Source: Calycina herbarum (Eukaryota; Ascomycota; Leotiomycetes; Helotiales; Pezizellaceae). From it: 64,000 bases of DNA. The stretch lies in assembly GCA_001414485.1 (NCBI GenBank), contig LLEY01000080.1, forward strand, positions 62,001-126,000, read 5' to 3'. The position numbers and the translations under genes were made by a program. Below, piece by piece: positions 24,196-33,973 of the stretch (its first letter is position 1; each line of letters starts with the position of its first letter). The notes below the pieces were generated by a model. The model did not search any database, was not told the DNA's origin, and saw only the letters and a list, made by a program, of their open reading frames with translations.

Positions 24196-25167
24196 ATGGG
24201 AGTCGCATTCAGTCAATTTTTCCCTCCAAGTCCCACATTGACGGAATTAAATCTACCAAGTCAAGATGGGAAGATTTTTATTGTCACTGGTGGTGCATCC
24301 GGCATTGGATTTGAACTAGCTACTATCCTTTATAAAGCGGGAGGCAAGGTCTACATCGCAGGACGTTCTAAGGACAAGGCACAGCAAAGCATCGCGAAAA
24401 TCGAATCCCTTGTTAGCAAGCAAACCACGGGCAATCTTGAATACCTACCTCTCGAGCTCGACGACCTCAGCAGCATCAAGACCTCCGTCGAATTGTTCAA
24501 GAGCAAGGAATCGAAGCTAGATATTCTCTGGAATAATGCTGGAGTCTCCCTTCCGCCACTTGGCAGCAGATCCAAACAAGACCACGAGCTTCAAATTGCA
24601 ACAAATTGCCTCGGACCTCTACTATTCACCCACCTGCTTCTACCATCACTTCTCGCTGCTGCACAATCCTCCGCACCTGGCACCGTGAGAGTTGTATGGA
24701 CAAGCTCTCAAATTATTGAACTGTCCCCACCAAAAGTCGAGACTCTAATGGCGGACGTTGAAACCCCACCAGCAGATAAGCAACGAAACTACCTGATTTC
24801 CAAAATCGGCAACTGGTTTCTTGCCAACGAACTCGCAAACGAGGTGGGAAAATCCGGAATCGTCAGCGTGTCTCAGAATCCGGGAAACCTGAACACATCA
24901 CTGATGAGACATGCCGTCTGGATGAAATATGCTTCCTATCCACTGCTCCATAAAGCAAAATTTGGTGCTTATACGGAACTTTGGGCTGGTTTGTCAACGG
25001 AACTCAAGATGGAGAATAATGGCGGGTATGTGATTCCATGGGGAAGAATCCACCCTTCACCAAGCCTGGTTCTTGCGGGAGAGATGGGGAAGAAAGAAAA
25101 TGGCGAAAATGGAGTTGGGAAGGATTTCTGGGATTGGTGTAAGAAGAATACGGAGAAGTACATGTAA
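24196..25167 (+). CDS. Short-chain dehydrogenase/reductase (classical SDR)
   Basis: This is an intronless gene of 323 residues. It has a Rossmann fold with the cofactor loop TGGASGIG (31-38), AGR ending at Arg57 after the second strand (suggesting NADP(H)), NNAG (113-116), Asn137, the catalytic Ser at 170/171 (WTSS) and Tyr199-x3-Lys203 (YLISK). All catalytic residues are present. Overall it resembles the retinol-dehydrogenase/WW-domain-oxidoreductase-like SDRs common in fungal secondary-metabolite clusters, and it would oxidise or reduce a hydroxyl/keto group. The N-terminal 25 residues precede the fold and contain no clear signal peptide. It is the leftmost gene of the cluster and converges on the first P450 (447 bp between stops). 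Its native substrate is unknown; an oxygenated terpenoid made by the neighbouring P450s is the simplest inference. Confidence 0.95.
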   Translation: MGVAFSQFFPPSPTLTELNLPSQDGKIFIVTGGASGIGFELATILYKAGGKVYIAGRSKDKAQQSIAKIESLVSKQTTGNLEYLPLELDDLSSIKTSVELFKSKESKLDILWNNAGVSLPPLGSRSKQDHELQIATNCLGPLLFTHLLLPSLLAAAQSSAPGTVRVVWTSSQIIELSPPKVETLMADVETPPADKQRNYLISKIGNWFLANELANEVGKSGIVSVSQNPGNLNTSLMRHAVWMKYASYPLLHKAKFGAYTELWAGLSTELKMENNGGYVIPWGRIHPSPSLVLAGEMGKKENGENGVGKDFWDWCKKNTEKYM

Positions 25168-25614
25168 CACCAGTAACATGTGAATTTGGGCTCATTTCTT
25201 TGTTGTTGAACTTCTATTCGTGTTCAGTCACCCCATGGTTTCATGTCAGGAATACTGATAAACACTTCTCAATATTAATGATAACATAACTGCCTTACTG
25301 ACAAGGACCTATTTCTGTTTCCTAAGTGTTAATGTGTGTGCCATCGTAGCACTTTCAAAACCGCAAACCGACGTGGGATACGGGGGTGTCTTCACATTCA
25401 GTTGGCCGAGATATGATTGAAATTTTTGAAATGCAAGACCATTGAATAACATATACTATGTGGAATTTGACTCTAAATCTGGGACTCTTCTGGGAGCCAC
25501 AGACCCATAAAGTTTGTTTGTACATGAAGAATTTGCAGCAAACTATTGGGGATGTTTTAAAATAATTATAATTATTTTCTTTCCTTTTTCTCAAAGACCT
25601 TATTGTTTACCGCT
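25168..25614. other. Convergent intergenic spacer
   Basis: These are the 3' regions of the dehydrogenase (plus) and first P450 (minus). Short frames here are shadows. No repeat or RNA gene was recognised. Confidence 0.6.
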
Positions 25615-27231
25615 TTACAGCTCACGTAATCGTAGTCTCACCTCAACAGGCCTTTTCTCAACTAGTAGGAATGTTCGTAAGCTTTCCCACTCGAGTGAAT
25701 TTGATGTTGCCGTCACATCGAATGTCCACAAAACCTTCGAGAGAACCAAGCGCATTTCAGCCCAAGCAAGATTCTTACCCATACAGTTTCGTGGCCCAAG
25801 GCTGAATGGGGTTACGACATCTCGTCTATCGTTGAAGAACGGGGATTCTGGATTTTCTGAATCCTCTAGCCAACGCTCAGGGAGAAATTCTTTGGATCTG
25901 TGGAATAAATTTGGGTCGCGAAACAAAGACCAGGTTTGTATTGAAATGCTTGTCTTGAAGTTCTCATGTTAGATAGAGTAATCGAGGTTGGAGAGTAGTT
26001 ATGACTTACCCCACCAGGCATCCAGAGTCCGCTGACTGTGTCCCCACCCTTTGGGACTAACCTTGGTAGCATGACTGGAATTGGCGGGCAAAGTCTAAGA
26101 CCTTCGTTCAGAACGGCATTGAGGTAGGGAAGGCCGCTAATTGCATTGAACGTAAGGTGATTTTCTGCAGAAAAAGCCTCCCGCACCTCGAGTGCTACTT
26201 TGGCCATAATCTCCGGGTTCTTCACAAGATAGCTCAAGGTGCCGCTTAGAGCTGTTGCAGTTGTCTCACTTCCGGCTGTTGTGAGAACCATGAAAGTTGT
26301 CTGTATTTCTCCCAACGTCATACCCTTCTCATACCCATTATGTTTAATAACATACGACATGATATCCGGTCTCTCGACCTCCCAGTTGAGGCGTCGGAGT
26401 ACCTTGTCGGCTATCTGTTGAAAATGGTCACTCTGCATCTTCTTCAGAGACTTGGGGATACATTTCATCAGAGCGAACTCCACCAGAGGGTAAAATCGTG
26501 CGGATATAACAAAGGATGCCGCCTTGACACTGTTGAAAAGCAGTGCGATCCAGGGGTGATACCGAGAATGTTGCAAGCAATCAAAGGACTCTCCAAAACC
26601 AAGGTCACCAAAGATGTCAAAGGCGGTATAGTTGAACCATGGAACAATATCTAGCACTCCCTCTTTTTCCCCCTGTGACTGCTCCGCAAGACGCTCAATC
26701 AACAGAGAAACATATTTTTGGATCATGGGTTCTTGTGAGCGCAGTGCTTTTGGTGTAAATCCATGATGGAGCAGTTTTCGCATTCGTGCGTGATCATCTC
26801 CTTCGGCACTGATGAGAGACTCTGGTTGTCCAGGCTGTCTACCCCACCAGATAGGATCCTTTGGAAAGGGTAGGTGACCTGGGCGAATTTGAAATATGTC
26901 GTTCCATGCATCGGGATGCGCAAAGGTGATTTCGTTGGGTGCAACACGCAAGACCGGTCCATATTTGCGGTGAAGTTTCTCTATGTCATGAACGATAGTC
27001 CCACGTAGAAGTGAGATTACATAGGGAAGCCGTGAAGCCGCCCAAATTGAGGGGCCAGGGAAAGATGCAAGAGGATGAAAGTAAAGGTTGTAAAGAACGC
27101 CGAAAAGAGGATACTAGGAAATGTAAGCAGGGAACAAACGGGAGGTGTACATTGCGAGAACTTGCTGCTAAAATCACTACAACTGTAACCATGAACCGCT
27201 CGGCAAAAGTGAAGCTCTCGTTCAAAAACAT
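25615..27231 (-). CDS. Cytochrome P450, CYP65-like (isotrichodermin C-15 hydroxylase type)
   Basis: The spliced model has three exons (27231-27166, 27113-26010, 25953-25615), giving 502 residues. Intron 1 (52 bp) uses a GC donor (gcaagt) and tag acceptor; intron 2 (56 bp) is gtaagt...caag. Exon 1 plus the start of exon 2 supplies a membrane anchor (ERFMVTVVVILAYPLF) followed by the proline hinge FPGPS. The oxygen-binding I-helix is AGSETT (302-307), the K-helix is Glu359-x2-Arg362, PERW is at 415-418, and the heme loop FSLGPRNCMG has Cys447. Length and motifs are those of an intact ER-anchored fungal P450, and substrate-recognition regions resemble CYP65 monooxygenases acting on terpenoids. 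It would hydroxylate the scaffold made by the nearby cyclase. It lies in tandem with the second P450 (441 bp gap). The substrate is inferred from context only. Confidence 0.94.
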
Positions 27232-27672
27232 CTTTAATGTTGGCGTCCTCGGTCGCTGTTTACAAAGAACAAGAAAGTAAGTCGTTGATTTGTATCTGAC
27301 ATGAATGCGGGCGGCGTTGACCCTGACAGCCAAGACGGTACGAAGTTTGAACTAGTCACCGTTTAGAGAGGGGCGGGATTTTCATGTAACCTATAGATAT
27401 CATGCATCCTGCAAGTACATTCTGCAGACACATGGATGCCTAGATACCGGGGCCATGCAGTTTCTCCCCAGGGAGCAAGGTTCTTGACAGTAAGCAACAA
27501 TGACCGAGTGAAAACAGGGTATCATTGACAGGCTTATATCTGCTTTAAGTGGACGGAAAGAGTCTCTGATGAGCCAAACAAATTCCGAATTTCAATATTT
27601 GCATTGTATTGTGTAGCTAATAAAAAAACTATTCCTGGGGAGAAAGCATGACCATCTCCGAAAAGCATCCAA
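27232..27672. other. Spacer between the two P450 genes
   Basis: This is the upstream region of the first P450 and the 3' region of the second, of normal base composition. No gene was recognised. Confidence 0.5.
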
Positions 27673-29700
27673 TCAAAGAACAGTAACTCGGACCCCCTTT
27701 GTATTGATCTTTGGTAGAGGAATCAAAAAATCATGGACTTGCTTTACATCACTTTCATCAGTCTGATACAACTTGAGCTGAGGCCCCCCTGGCCTGAATA
27801 TAACTGCAAGAGCCAAACTCATTTCGGCTTGCGCCAGACTAAAAATGGGTTAGCAACTTCCAGGTCAGGTCCTTTTGCATACTTTTCTAAAAATTGGCAT
27901 GTTGACTTCTGATTTGTGAAGAGGGGGAAGTGAATACGTACTTCATGCCTAGGCAGTTTCGTGAACCTCTGCAAAATGGAACATAGCTCCTATACATGCT
28001 AGGGTCTACTTCGCCAATCCAGCGCTCTGGAATAAACTGGTCTGGACTCGGATAGACAGTAGAATCAGAATGCATAAGATATGCAGACATGCCAACCGGC
28101 GTCTGTGGAGATTTTATGTCAGCCAAAAAACTGGGCACTTTTGTAATTTACCTTACTCCTATCGGGATATTCCAATTCCTGTACTGTATTTCAGCATCGG
28201 GAGAGCAACGGGGAAGTCTTCGCATAACGCCGTAGCTAAGTCTTTTGGGGGGAAATCAGCATGTTTCTGTCTTGAGGCCTGTATTGCACTGACCGAAGTC
28301 CTTCTTTGATAAGTGCCTGCAAAAACGGCAGTTTCTCTAGATCTGCCCAAGATGGAACCGTTTCTGGCCAGTTTTCCAACGGTACCTTTAGCTCCTCCCT
28401 TAACCTCGAATGGACTTGGGGATTTGCCAAGATGTAGTAGGAAATGAAGCCAAGGGTTCTGGCTGTACTTGCGGTGCCTCCTCCAAGAAGCACCTGAGCT
28501 TCCTTTGCCAATCGGTCGTCAGATCTTTCCGATTCTGGCATATCGCCATTTACAATATGGCGAAACAAAGTAACATGCCCTTCGGTGTTTGAACCTTTAA
28601 GATCGTTGTTCTGCTTTTCTTGTTTCGCTAAAACAACTTGCTGCTTTGCGACCTAGTTTTTCCACATTTCTTACTTTTGAATTCATTTTGTTCTGAGAAT
28701 TGGGGCTTACCGTCTTAAATTTGTTGAAACTTTGCCCGCTAGGAAATGCCCAAAGAAGTACTGACTCCGGAATGTAGCTCGCTATTCTTCATTCCACAAG
28801 TTAGATTTTCCAAGTCAGGTTTTTTCGGTGAATCTTTCGCTTACCGAACCAGTATTGGAAATGCAGTGAATAGAGGAAGTGAGCGGATAATCATATGTAT
28901 CAAATCGTACCTTGAATATATACAAATCAGTATATATTCTTTTCGGGCTCGGGATAGCTGAACTGACCAATCCGGAGAAAAATCGGGGTCATCCAAGAAA
29001 CGATCCTGTTTCTCCCAGCAAATTGCACCTATGATATCGCCGGAAAATGCAGAAAAGGCGTGATCCAAACGGACTATCATTCCCGTTCCTTTCAGTTTCA
29101 CCAAACGTTCCTCGAATCTTTTCGTGACCTCGGCTACCATGGGTTGGAGGCGAGATATCCCCATACGAGAGAAAAACGGCTCAAGAGGTTTTCTTCTGCG
29201 ACGATGGAGATCATGGTCGGTTGTGAGTAGATGAGAACCTGTGTGAATTAGACCCCCAAAAACACTTACCCTGCCTGAAGGGTGAACTCACCATCAAAGT
29301 CTATTCCTTTACAAAAAATCTCATAATTATCAGTCCTTCTTTTACTCTCAGTGACGTAAAGTTCATTGTAAAACGAGGGGTCGTGTATCGACAATTCTTC
29401 GGGATTTACTCGCACGATTGGCCCTAATAACTCCAGTCAGTTTACTTCACGAGTCTCTTCACTTCACCTACCATATTTTTGATGCATCCTTTTGATCTCA
29501 AATATGTATTGACCATTGAGCCAATAGTCATAGTAGAACTCATACCAATGTGTTGCTGCGGCAATGGAAGGACCAGGAAACTTGGCCAGAGGAGAGAACA
29601 AAAAGCGATAGGCAACCAGTCCTAAAGCATATAAAGCTCCTAAGATACAACAAGCTGTTATGATAGTTGGAACTGACATATAGCTAAGCTTGGAACTCAT
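27673..29700 (-). CDS. Cytochrome P450, CYP58/Tri4-like
   Basis: The nine-exon model has exons 29700-29472, 29423-29292, 29238-28968, 28910-28845, 28777-28711, 28652-28294, 28241-28157, 28102-27942 and 27838-27673, giving 511 residues. All junctions are in phase and the introns run 48-103 bp. An upstream ATG at 29742 would add 14 residues; 29700 is preferred because MSSKLSYMSVP leads directly into the anchor helix. Motifs: a hinge of the FPGPS type, I-helix GGGTAST (312-318), K-helix Glu372-x2-Arg375, PERW (428-431) and heme loop FCRGSRNCLG with Cys453. The acceptor of intron 4 (gcgag) is the least certain boundary. This family includes trichodiene oxygenase, a multi-step sesquiterpene oxidase. 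The gene diverges from the terpene cyclase, suggesting shared control and a role in oxidising its product. Confidence 0.93.
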
Positions 29701-29742
29701 TGCAAACAGTGATAATGTTGGTGGGTAAAAATTACAAGACAA

Positions 29743-30346
29743 ATGATACTGGAAAATCTCGTTCCTCAGTATTTGACTTTTGGGAGATAGTGGCGAAATG
29801 CTACGATAAGGCTAAGCTAAATTCTCAAAAGTGAGGTGGTTTGGCCATTGCGTTTTTTGGGTGGTATCTTACTGCGTATCACTGCATATGCACTCTTTGG
29901 CATGAAATCACAAGAAGGGAAGGCGAGTGATAAACGGTGGCATGCAAGACATACTTTGAAGTCATCTTTGGTGTCGATCGTCCATTGAAGATCAAGCATT
30001 CATGCGGCGTCGCTGCATGGTTTGAAGATAATCTCGTTTGCCTACATTGGACACCAACAACCAACAACCAACAACCAACAGCCAACAACTTGAATCAGGA
30101 AGGTCGGGTTCAAATTTCCGAAGTCCGCTATTACAATATAGACAAGGGTAAATAACCAAATTTAGTTCATAGATGCACCTCATGTACATGTACAGTTGGA
30201 ATTATAATATTCCAGATTAGACTTGAAAGATACCAATCACCTAGTCTCCGAGGTTCAAATATTCTTGTCATTCAGAAGTCAAAAACTACTCGTTTACACC
30301 TCAGCATTCAACTACTTTAATCCACCGTTTAATTTCGAAATAAATC
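29743..30346. promoter_or_regulatory. Divergent promoter between the second P450 and the terpene cyclase
   Basis: About 600 bp separate two divergent start codons, so the two genes probably share regulatory sites. A short array of a 7-base unit (ccaacaa, about five imperfect copies) lies at 30054-30087. Two CCG-containing spots (tctccgagg near 30245; ttccgaagtccgc near 30116) could be half-sites for a zinc-cluster activator, but no regulator gene is present in the window. No open frame here is credible. Confidence 0.5.
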
Positions 30347-31495
30347 ATGGACTTCAATCACTCTGAGATTATCGAGGAATCTTCCTATGAAACAGAAGGA
30401 CTTTGCAATGGGATTCCCCTTCGAAGGCACAAAGATCCAAACAAAGAAGTCCAAGGTGCACTACGAGCACAGAAAGATTGGTGCAAGCTTGTTTGTCCAG
30501 TATCCAACTACAACGGTGGCCTTGGAAACGATTATACATTCATTCGTGTCACTGTCCCAGAGTGCCTACCGGAACGACTAGAGATAATATCATATGCAAA
30601 TGAGTTTGCATTTCTTTATGATGGCAAGTCATCGAAACTCATGTTGCAAAAAGGTGAATGCTCGCTAACGTTTATAAGATATCATGGAAACTCTGGATAT
30701 AAAACAAGTACGTGATGCGAGTCCCCCGCCTATGACATCGAATGCTAATGGATATTGAAACAGAACAACAGCGAGAAGCATGGGTTACTGGATGTATTCG
30801 GCAAAGAAACTCTCAACATTGATACCGACACGAGCTCCAGGGGAGAAAAACTGATCCAAGCTCAGATCTTATCGGAAATGATGATGATCGACCAGAAACG
30901 AGCTTTGATAACTATGAAAGCATGGGCTTCCTTTGTTCAACTATCATCGGCACGGGAGAGATCCGAGCCCTTCTCAACACTTGACGAGTACCTCCCATAT
31001 CGAATTATTGATGCAGGCGAGTTGTATGAAACCCACCCCAAAAACAATGAATACCATAGCTAATTTTAATTCAGGATATGGTTTGGAACCGTGACGTTTG
31101 GGATGGCTCTTACAATTCCAGAAGAAGAGTATGATTTGGTTTCACCACTCGTACGCTCTGGGTTTGCCGCCATCAGTCTCACAAATGACCTCTACTCCTG
31201 GGAAAAAGAGCGTGACGCTGCCAAGTACGCAGGGTTGGAACATGTTGTGAATGCTATCTGGGTAATAATGAGAGAACGTTCTAAGACAGAGAAAGAAGCG
31301 ATGACTTTTTGCCGACAGAAGATTCGAGAGTATGTTGTGGAATTCAGCGATGTTGTTCTGGAGACTAAAGCCAACTTGAAGTTTTCAAAAGATTTGAGAA
31401 CGTACGTTGAAGCCATACAATACAGCCTAAGTGGAAATCTTGTATGGAGCATATACTGCCCTCGCTATCAGTCGTACAAGAGTAATTACTTTTGA
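30347..31495 (+). CDS. Class I terpene cyclase, stand-alone cyclase domain of fusicoccadiene-synthase type
   Basis: There are four exons (30347-30623, 30679-30707, 30764-31023, 31075-31495), 987 nt and 328 residues. Intron 1 (55 bp) has a GC donor (gcaagt) with a ctaac branch site eight bases before its acceptor. Splicing it creates the metal-binding motif DDIME (92-96), whose second Asp codon is split by the intron. Other motifs are the diphosphate sensor Arg182, the NSE triad NDLYSWEKE (226-234) and the terminal Arg319-Tyr320 pair. The N-terminus and general sequence match the cyclase half of bifunctional fungal di/sesterterpene synthases, but the roughly 350-residue prenyltransferase half and linker are absent: the frame stops at 31495 and the next kilobase holds no DDxxD prenyltransferase motif. 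It would ionise and cyclise FPP, GGPP or GFPP supplied in trans; product and chain length cannot be read from sequence. An aataaa lies about 60 nt past the stop. Confidence 0.93.
30624..30678 (+). other. GC-AG intron splitting the DDxxE motif of the terpene cyclase
   Basis: The donor is gcaagt, the branch site is gctaac (30664-30669), and the acceptor is tttataag. Exon sequence joins GAT, G|AT, ATC, ATG, GAA to give DDIME. Retention gives a frame without the motif that ends after 122 residues. Confidence 0.85.
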
Positions 31496-32487
31496 TCGTC
31501 TTTGTGGGAAAATCCTTTCTATTTGGTCTGCCGGATACTGTATCAGATTTGGATCAATAAAACAGTTTAAGATTACGGAGACTTACAATTTTTCACTATA
31601 ATTCTATCAATTCCGGCCTTATGTAGATCGTCTGTTTTTGAGCGAGTTCTTTACGTAGTATTGCATCCAGTTCTATGACCTTGCCACACAGCGTGCGAAG
31701 ATGAAAAGAATCACCCACCACCCCTACTATGCTCAAATGGAGTTTGGCGGCCAGATAGGATTCTGTTTAACTCATTGGTTAAAATATGTGGCGATTGAAT
31801 ACCTGCATGTGTCTCGTATATTCTTCAGTAAGTACGTACGAGGTTGCTGCGGGGAAATGTGCCTCCAAGGTACCCAACTTGTAATAGACCTGGTAATCTA
31901 GGATTAGTGTGTAGCATTTTACGAATTTCGTACTCCTTTCAGTCAGACGGCAGTTGGTTTGGCTAGTGGGTGATTGGAAATTGTGACTTAAGATGCATGG
32001 ACATGCGATGGGGAGTTGTCAAAACCAACACGGCCCATGTGTTTTGGAGGGGGGGTATTTCATGCAGTGTCAGACCAACATGATGGCCGATATAGAACAA
32101 CGAGAGTATTGCTACTCACATTATTATCCATGTTATTTGTTATTGGTCCATTGGTACTCTATGTTGGTTGGATTTGCGGTTAAATGGGATAAGTGAGTTG
32201 GATGTGTCCCGGTTGGATATGCAGCACAGCCAGATGCAACGCCTGAAGAGAGCCGCAAAAAGGAGGCGCAGAGGCAGCCATGCTCATTCCTTCTCACTGA
32301 CTATCTGCAGCAGATTTTCCGGAGGATTTGCTGCATCCATCATTTTGGTGGTGTGGAGAGAACTATCTGCCATCTGCCCTAACAGTTGGTCATTCTTTAA
32401 CGCTTCTTAACAAGTTGTTGTCGCAGAGCCACCGCACAATCAGAGCATTAAGTTCAAAATTTCAAACCCGATTCTGTAGAGGCAAAC
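31496..32487. other. Intergenic region between cyclase and 7TM gene
   Basis: It contains an aataaa-type polyadenylation signal (31556-31561). Two unsupported short frames (31701-31901; 32168-32410) show no family resemblance and no intron structure. There is no prenyltransferase, tRNA or repeat that I can recognise. Confidence 0.5.
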
Positions 32488-33973
32488 ATGAATTCATCTA
32501 CTCCTACGATAATTTGGATGGGGCCCGGCGTCATTCCTGCCCCTCCAGGCAAGACAGCGAACTTTATCAATCCGGAGAATCAGACCAATGGAACAATTGC
32601 TTTGCATACCATTTGTCTATTCATTGTTACAATTGTTTCGCGGCTCGCATCTACACGAGAAAGTTTATCAACAATGCGCTTGGTCTAGATGATTGTAAGT
32701 CACCATTAGGTCACTCTCAAATGCAAGTGCTCACCATGTACCTTAGACTTCTGCATGCTTGCTTATGTTAGTTCTGTACGCCGAAATTCTTGGATGAATA
32801 CTCATATTGCCCACAGTGTCTCACTATTGTCTTCTCTGCCTTGATGATCGTTGGTTAGTTTTGTTTACTTGTGTTGTTGAAACATGCTAACCCAACTCGA
32901 GGCGACAAAAATGGACTTGGGAGACACCTGTGGGATGTCCGTCTTACAGAACTCCCCAATGCGCTAAGAGTCAGTAACTTTCAACTAGCAAGAGAAAAGG
33001 CACTAAATTCATGACTAGGCACTTACGATTGGAGAGTATGTGTACTTGGTCCTTGCAGCAGCCATCAAACTATCCTGTCTGCTATTTTATCGGCGCGTGT
33101 TCTCACCCAGTGCAAAGACCCTATTCTTCATACACGCGGGTATTGGTTTTGTTGTAGTGTCGTATGCTGCAATACTGCTCGCAACTATCTTTGAATGCAC
33201 ACCGATACAAAAATCCTGGTATCCTGCAACTGCTGGCCACTGCTTCACGCCAAAGATACTCCCTTATACTTCCGGTGCCGTCAACGTGGTCACGGATATA
33301 TATGTCCTAATTCTGCCCGTCCCAGCACTATTGCATTTGAAGTTAGGAACGTCCCGCAAGATAAGAGTTATGGCGATATTTGGGCTTGGAATATTGTAAG
33401 ACCCACTCCCATTCAGGGGCACGATCCTTCGATATACTTACACATATAGCACCTGTGCCACCAGTATCATCCGACTCGGTATGACAGCACTACTTTACAG
33501 TGACTTTGATTCTACATGGAGACTATCACAAATTGCGATCTGGGCGTGAGTCCTTCTAATAACCTTTTATTTAATATACTGACAAGGTTCCTAGTGTTCT
33601 CGAAGTAAACGTTGGCATCGTCTGCTCATCGTTACTGGCTTTTCCGGCTTTCGTAAAAAAACACGGACCTAAGAATATTGGATCATCTCTTGCCCGCCTA
33701 TTCTCATACAACACAAGCCGCCGCAGAGAAGAGTCCTATACAAACTCCGGAGGAAAACCAACCACACATCGTTACCCTTATAAGAGAAGCAACCCCTCCG
33801 ATGAAGCCAATCTCAACGGCTCGAACTATGTAGAATTGAGTGCAAAGCCACCTGGACCAAGGGATATTCAAGTTACAACAATGGTGACATCCGATCTTCA
33901 CCATGACCCTCTGCACCCCGCAGATCCATACAAAAGGGACGTTGATGCTTGGTCGGGAATTGGGAACAAATAA
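32488..33973 (+). pseudogene. Fungal rhodopsin-domain (SAT4-type) 7TM protein, disrupted in exon 1
   Basis: The model has six exons (32488-32694, 32817-32853, 32902-32969, 33019-33395, 33450-33545, 33595-33973). The N-terminus (PPGKTANFINPENQ) and the pattern R-x-YTR, LGLDD, LGRHLWDV, IKLSCLLFYRRVF, ECTPI and hydrophobic helices match the fungal plasma-membrane rhodopsin-domain family, with a polar basic tail. Exons 2-6 are in phase and open. In exon 1, however, the family frame shifts by -1 near 32635 (IVTIV to FAARIYTR) and must shift back by +1 at the exon end (about 32694). Read straight, a TAG occurs at 32686. So the gene is either inactivated by two compensating indels or affected by two sequence errors. 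Skipping 32635-32694 through a weak gtttcg donor would restore an open frame lacking 20 residues. Its role is unknown; family members often border metabolite clusters. aataaataaa lies at 34101. Confidence 0.75.

Noticed and set aside
25514..25972. 152-codon plus-strand frame
   Set aside because: It is antisense to the last exon of the CYP65-like P450, which has strong motif support.
26340..26654. Plus-strand frames inside the P450 region
   Set aside because: Shadows of the reverse-strand P450 exon 2.
27011..27280. 89-codon plus-strand frame with many Arg/Lys
   Set aside because: Antisense to exon 1, intron 1 and the start of exon 2 of the P450; its composition is explained by that.
29817..30189. 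Several short frames in the divergent promoter
   Set aside because: Overlapping, low-complexity (repeat-derived) translations without homology.
31701..31901. 66-codon frame between cyclase and 7TM gene, considered as the missing prenyltransferase
   Set aside because: No DDxxD or other prenyltransferase motif and no splice path linking it to the cyclase.
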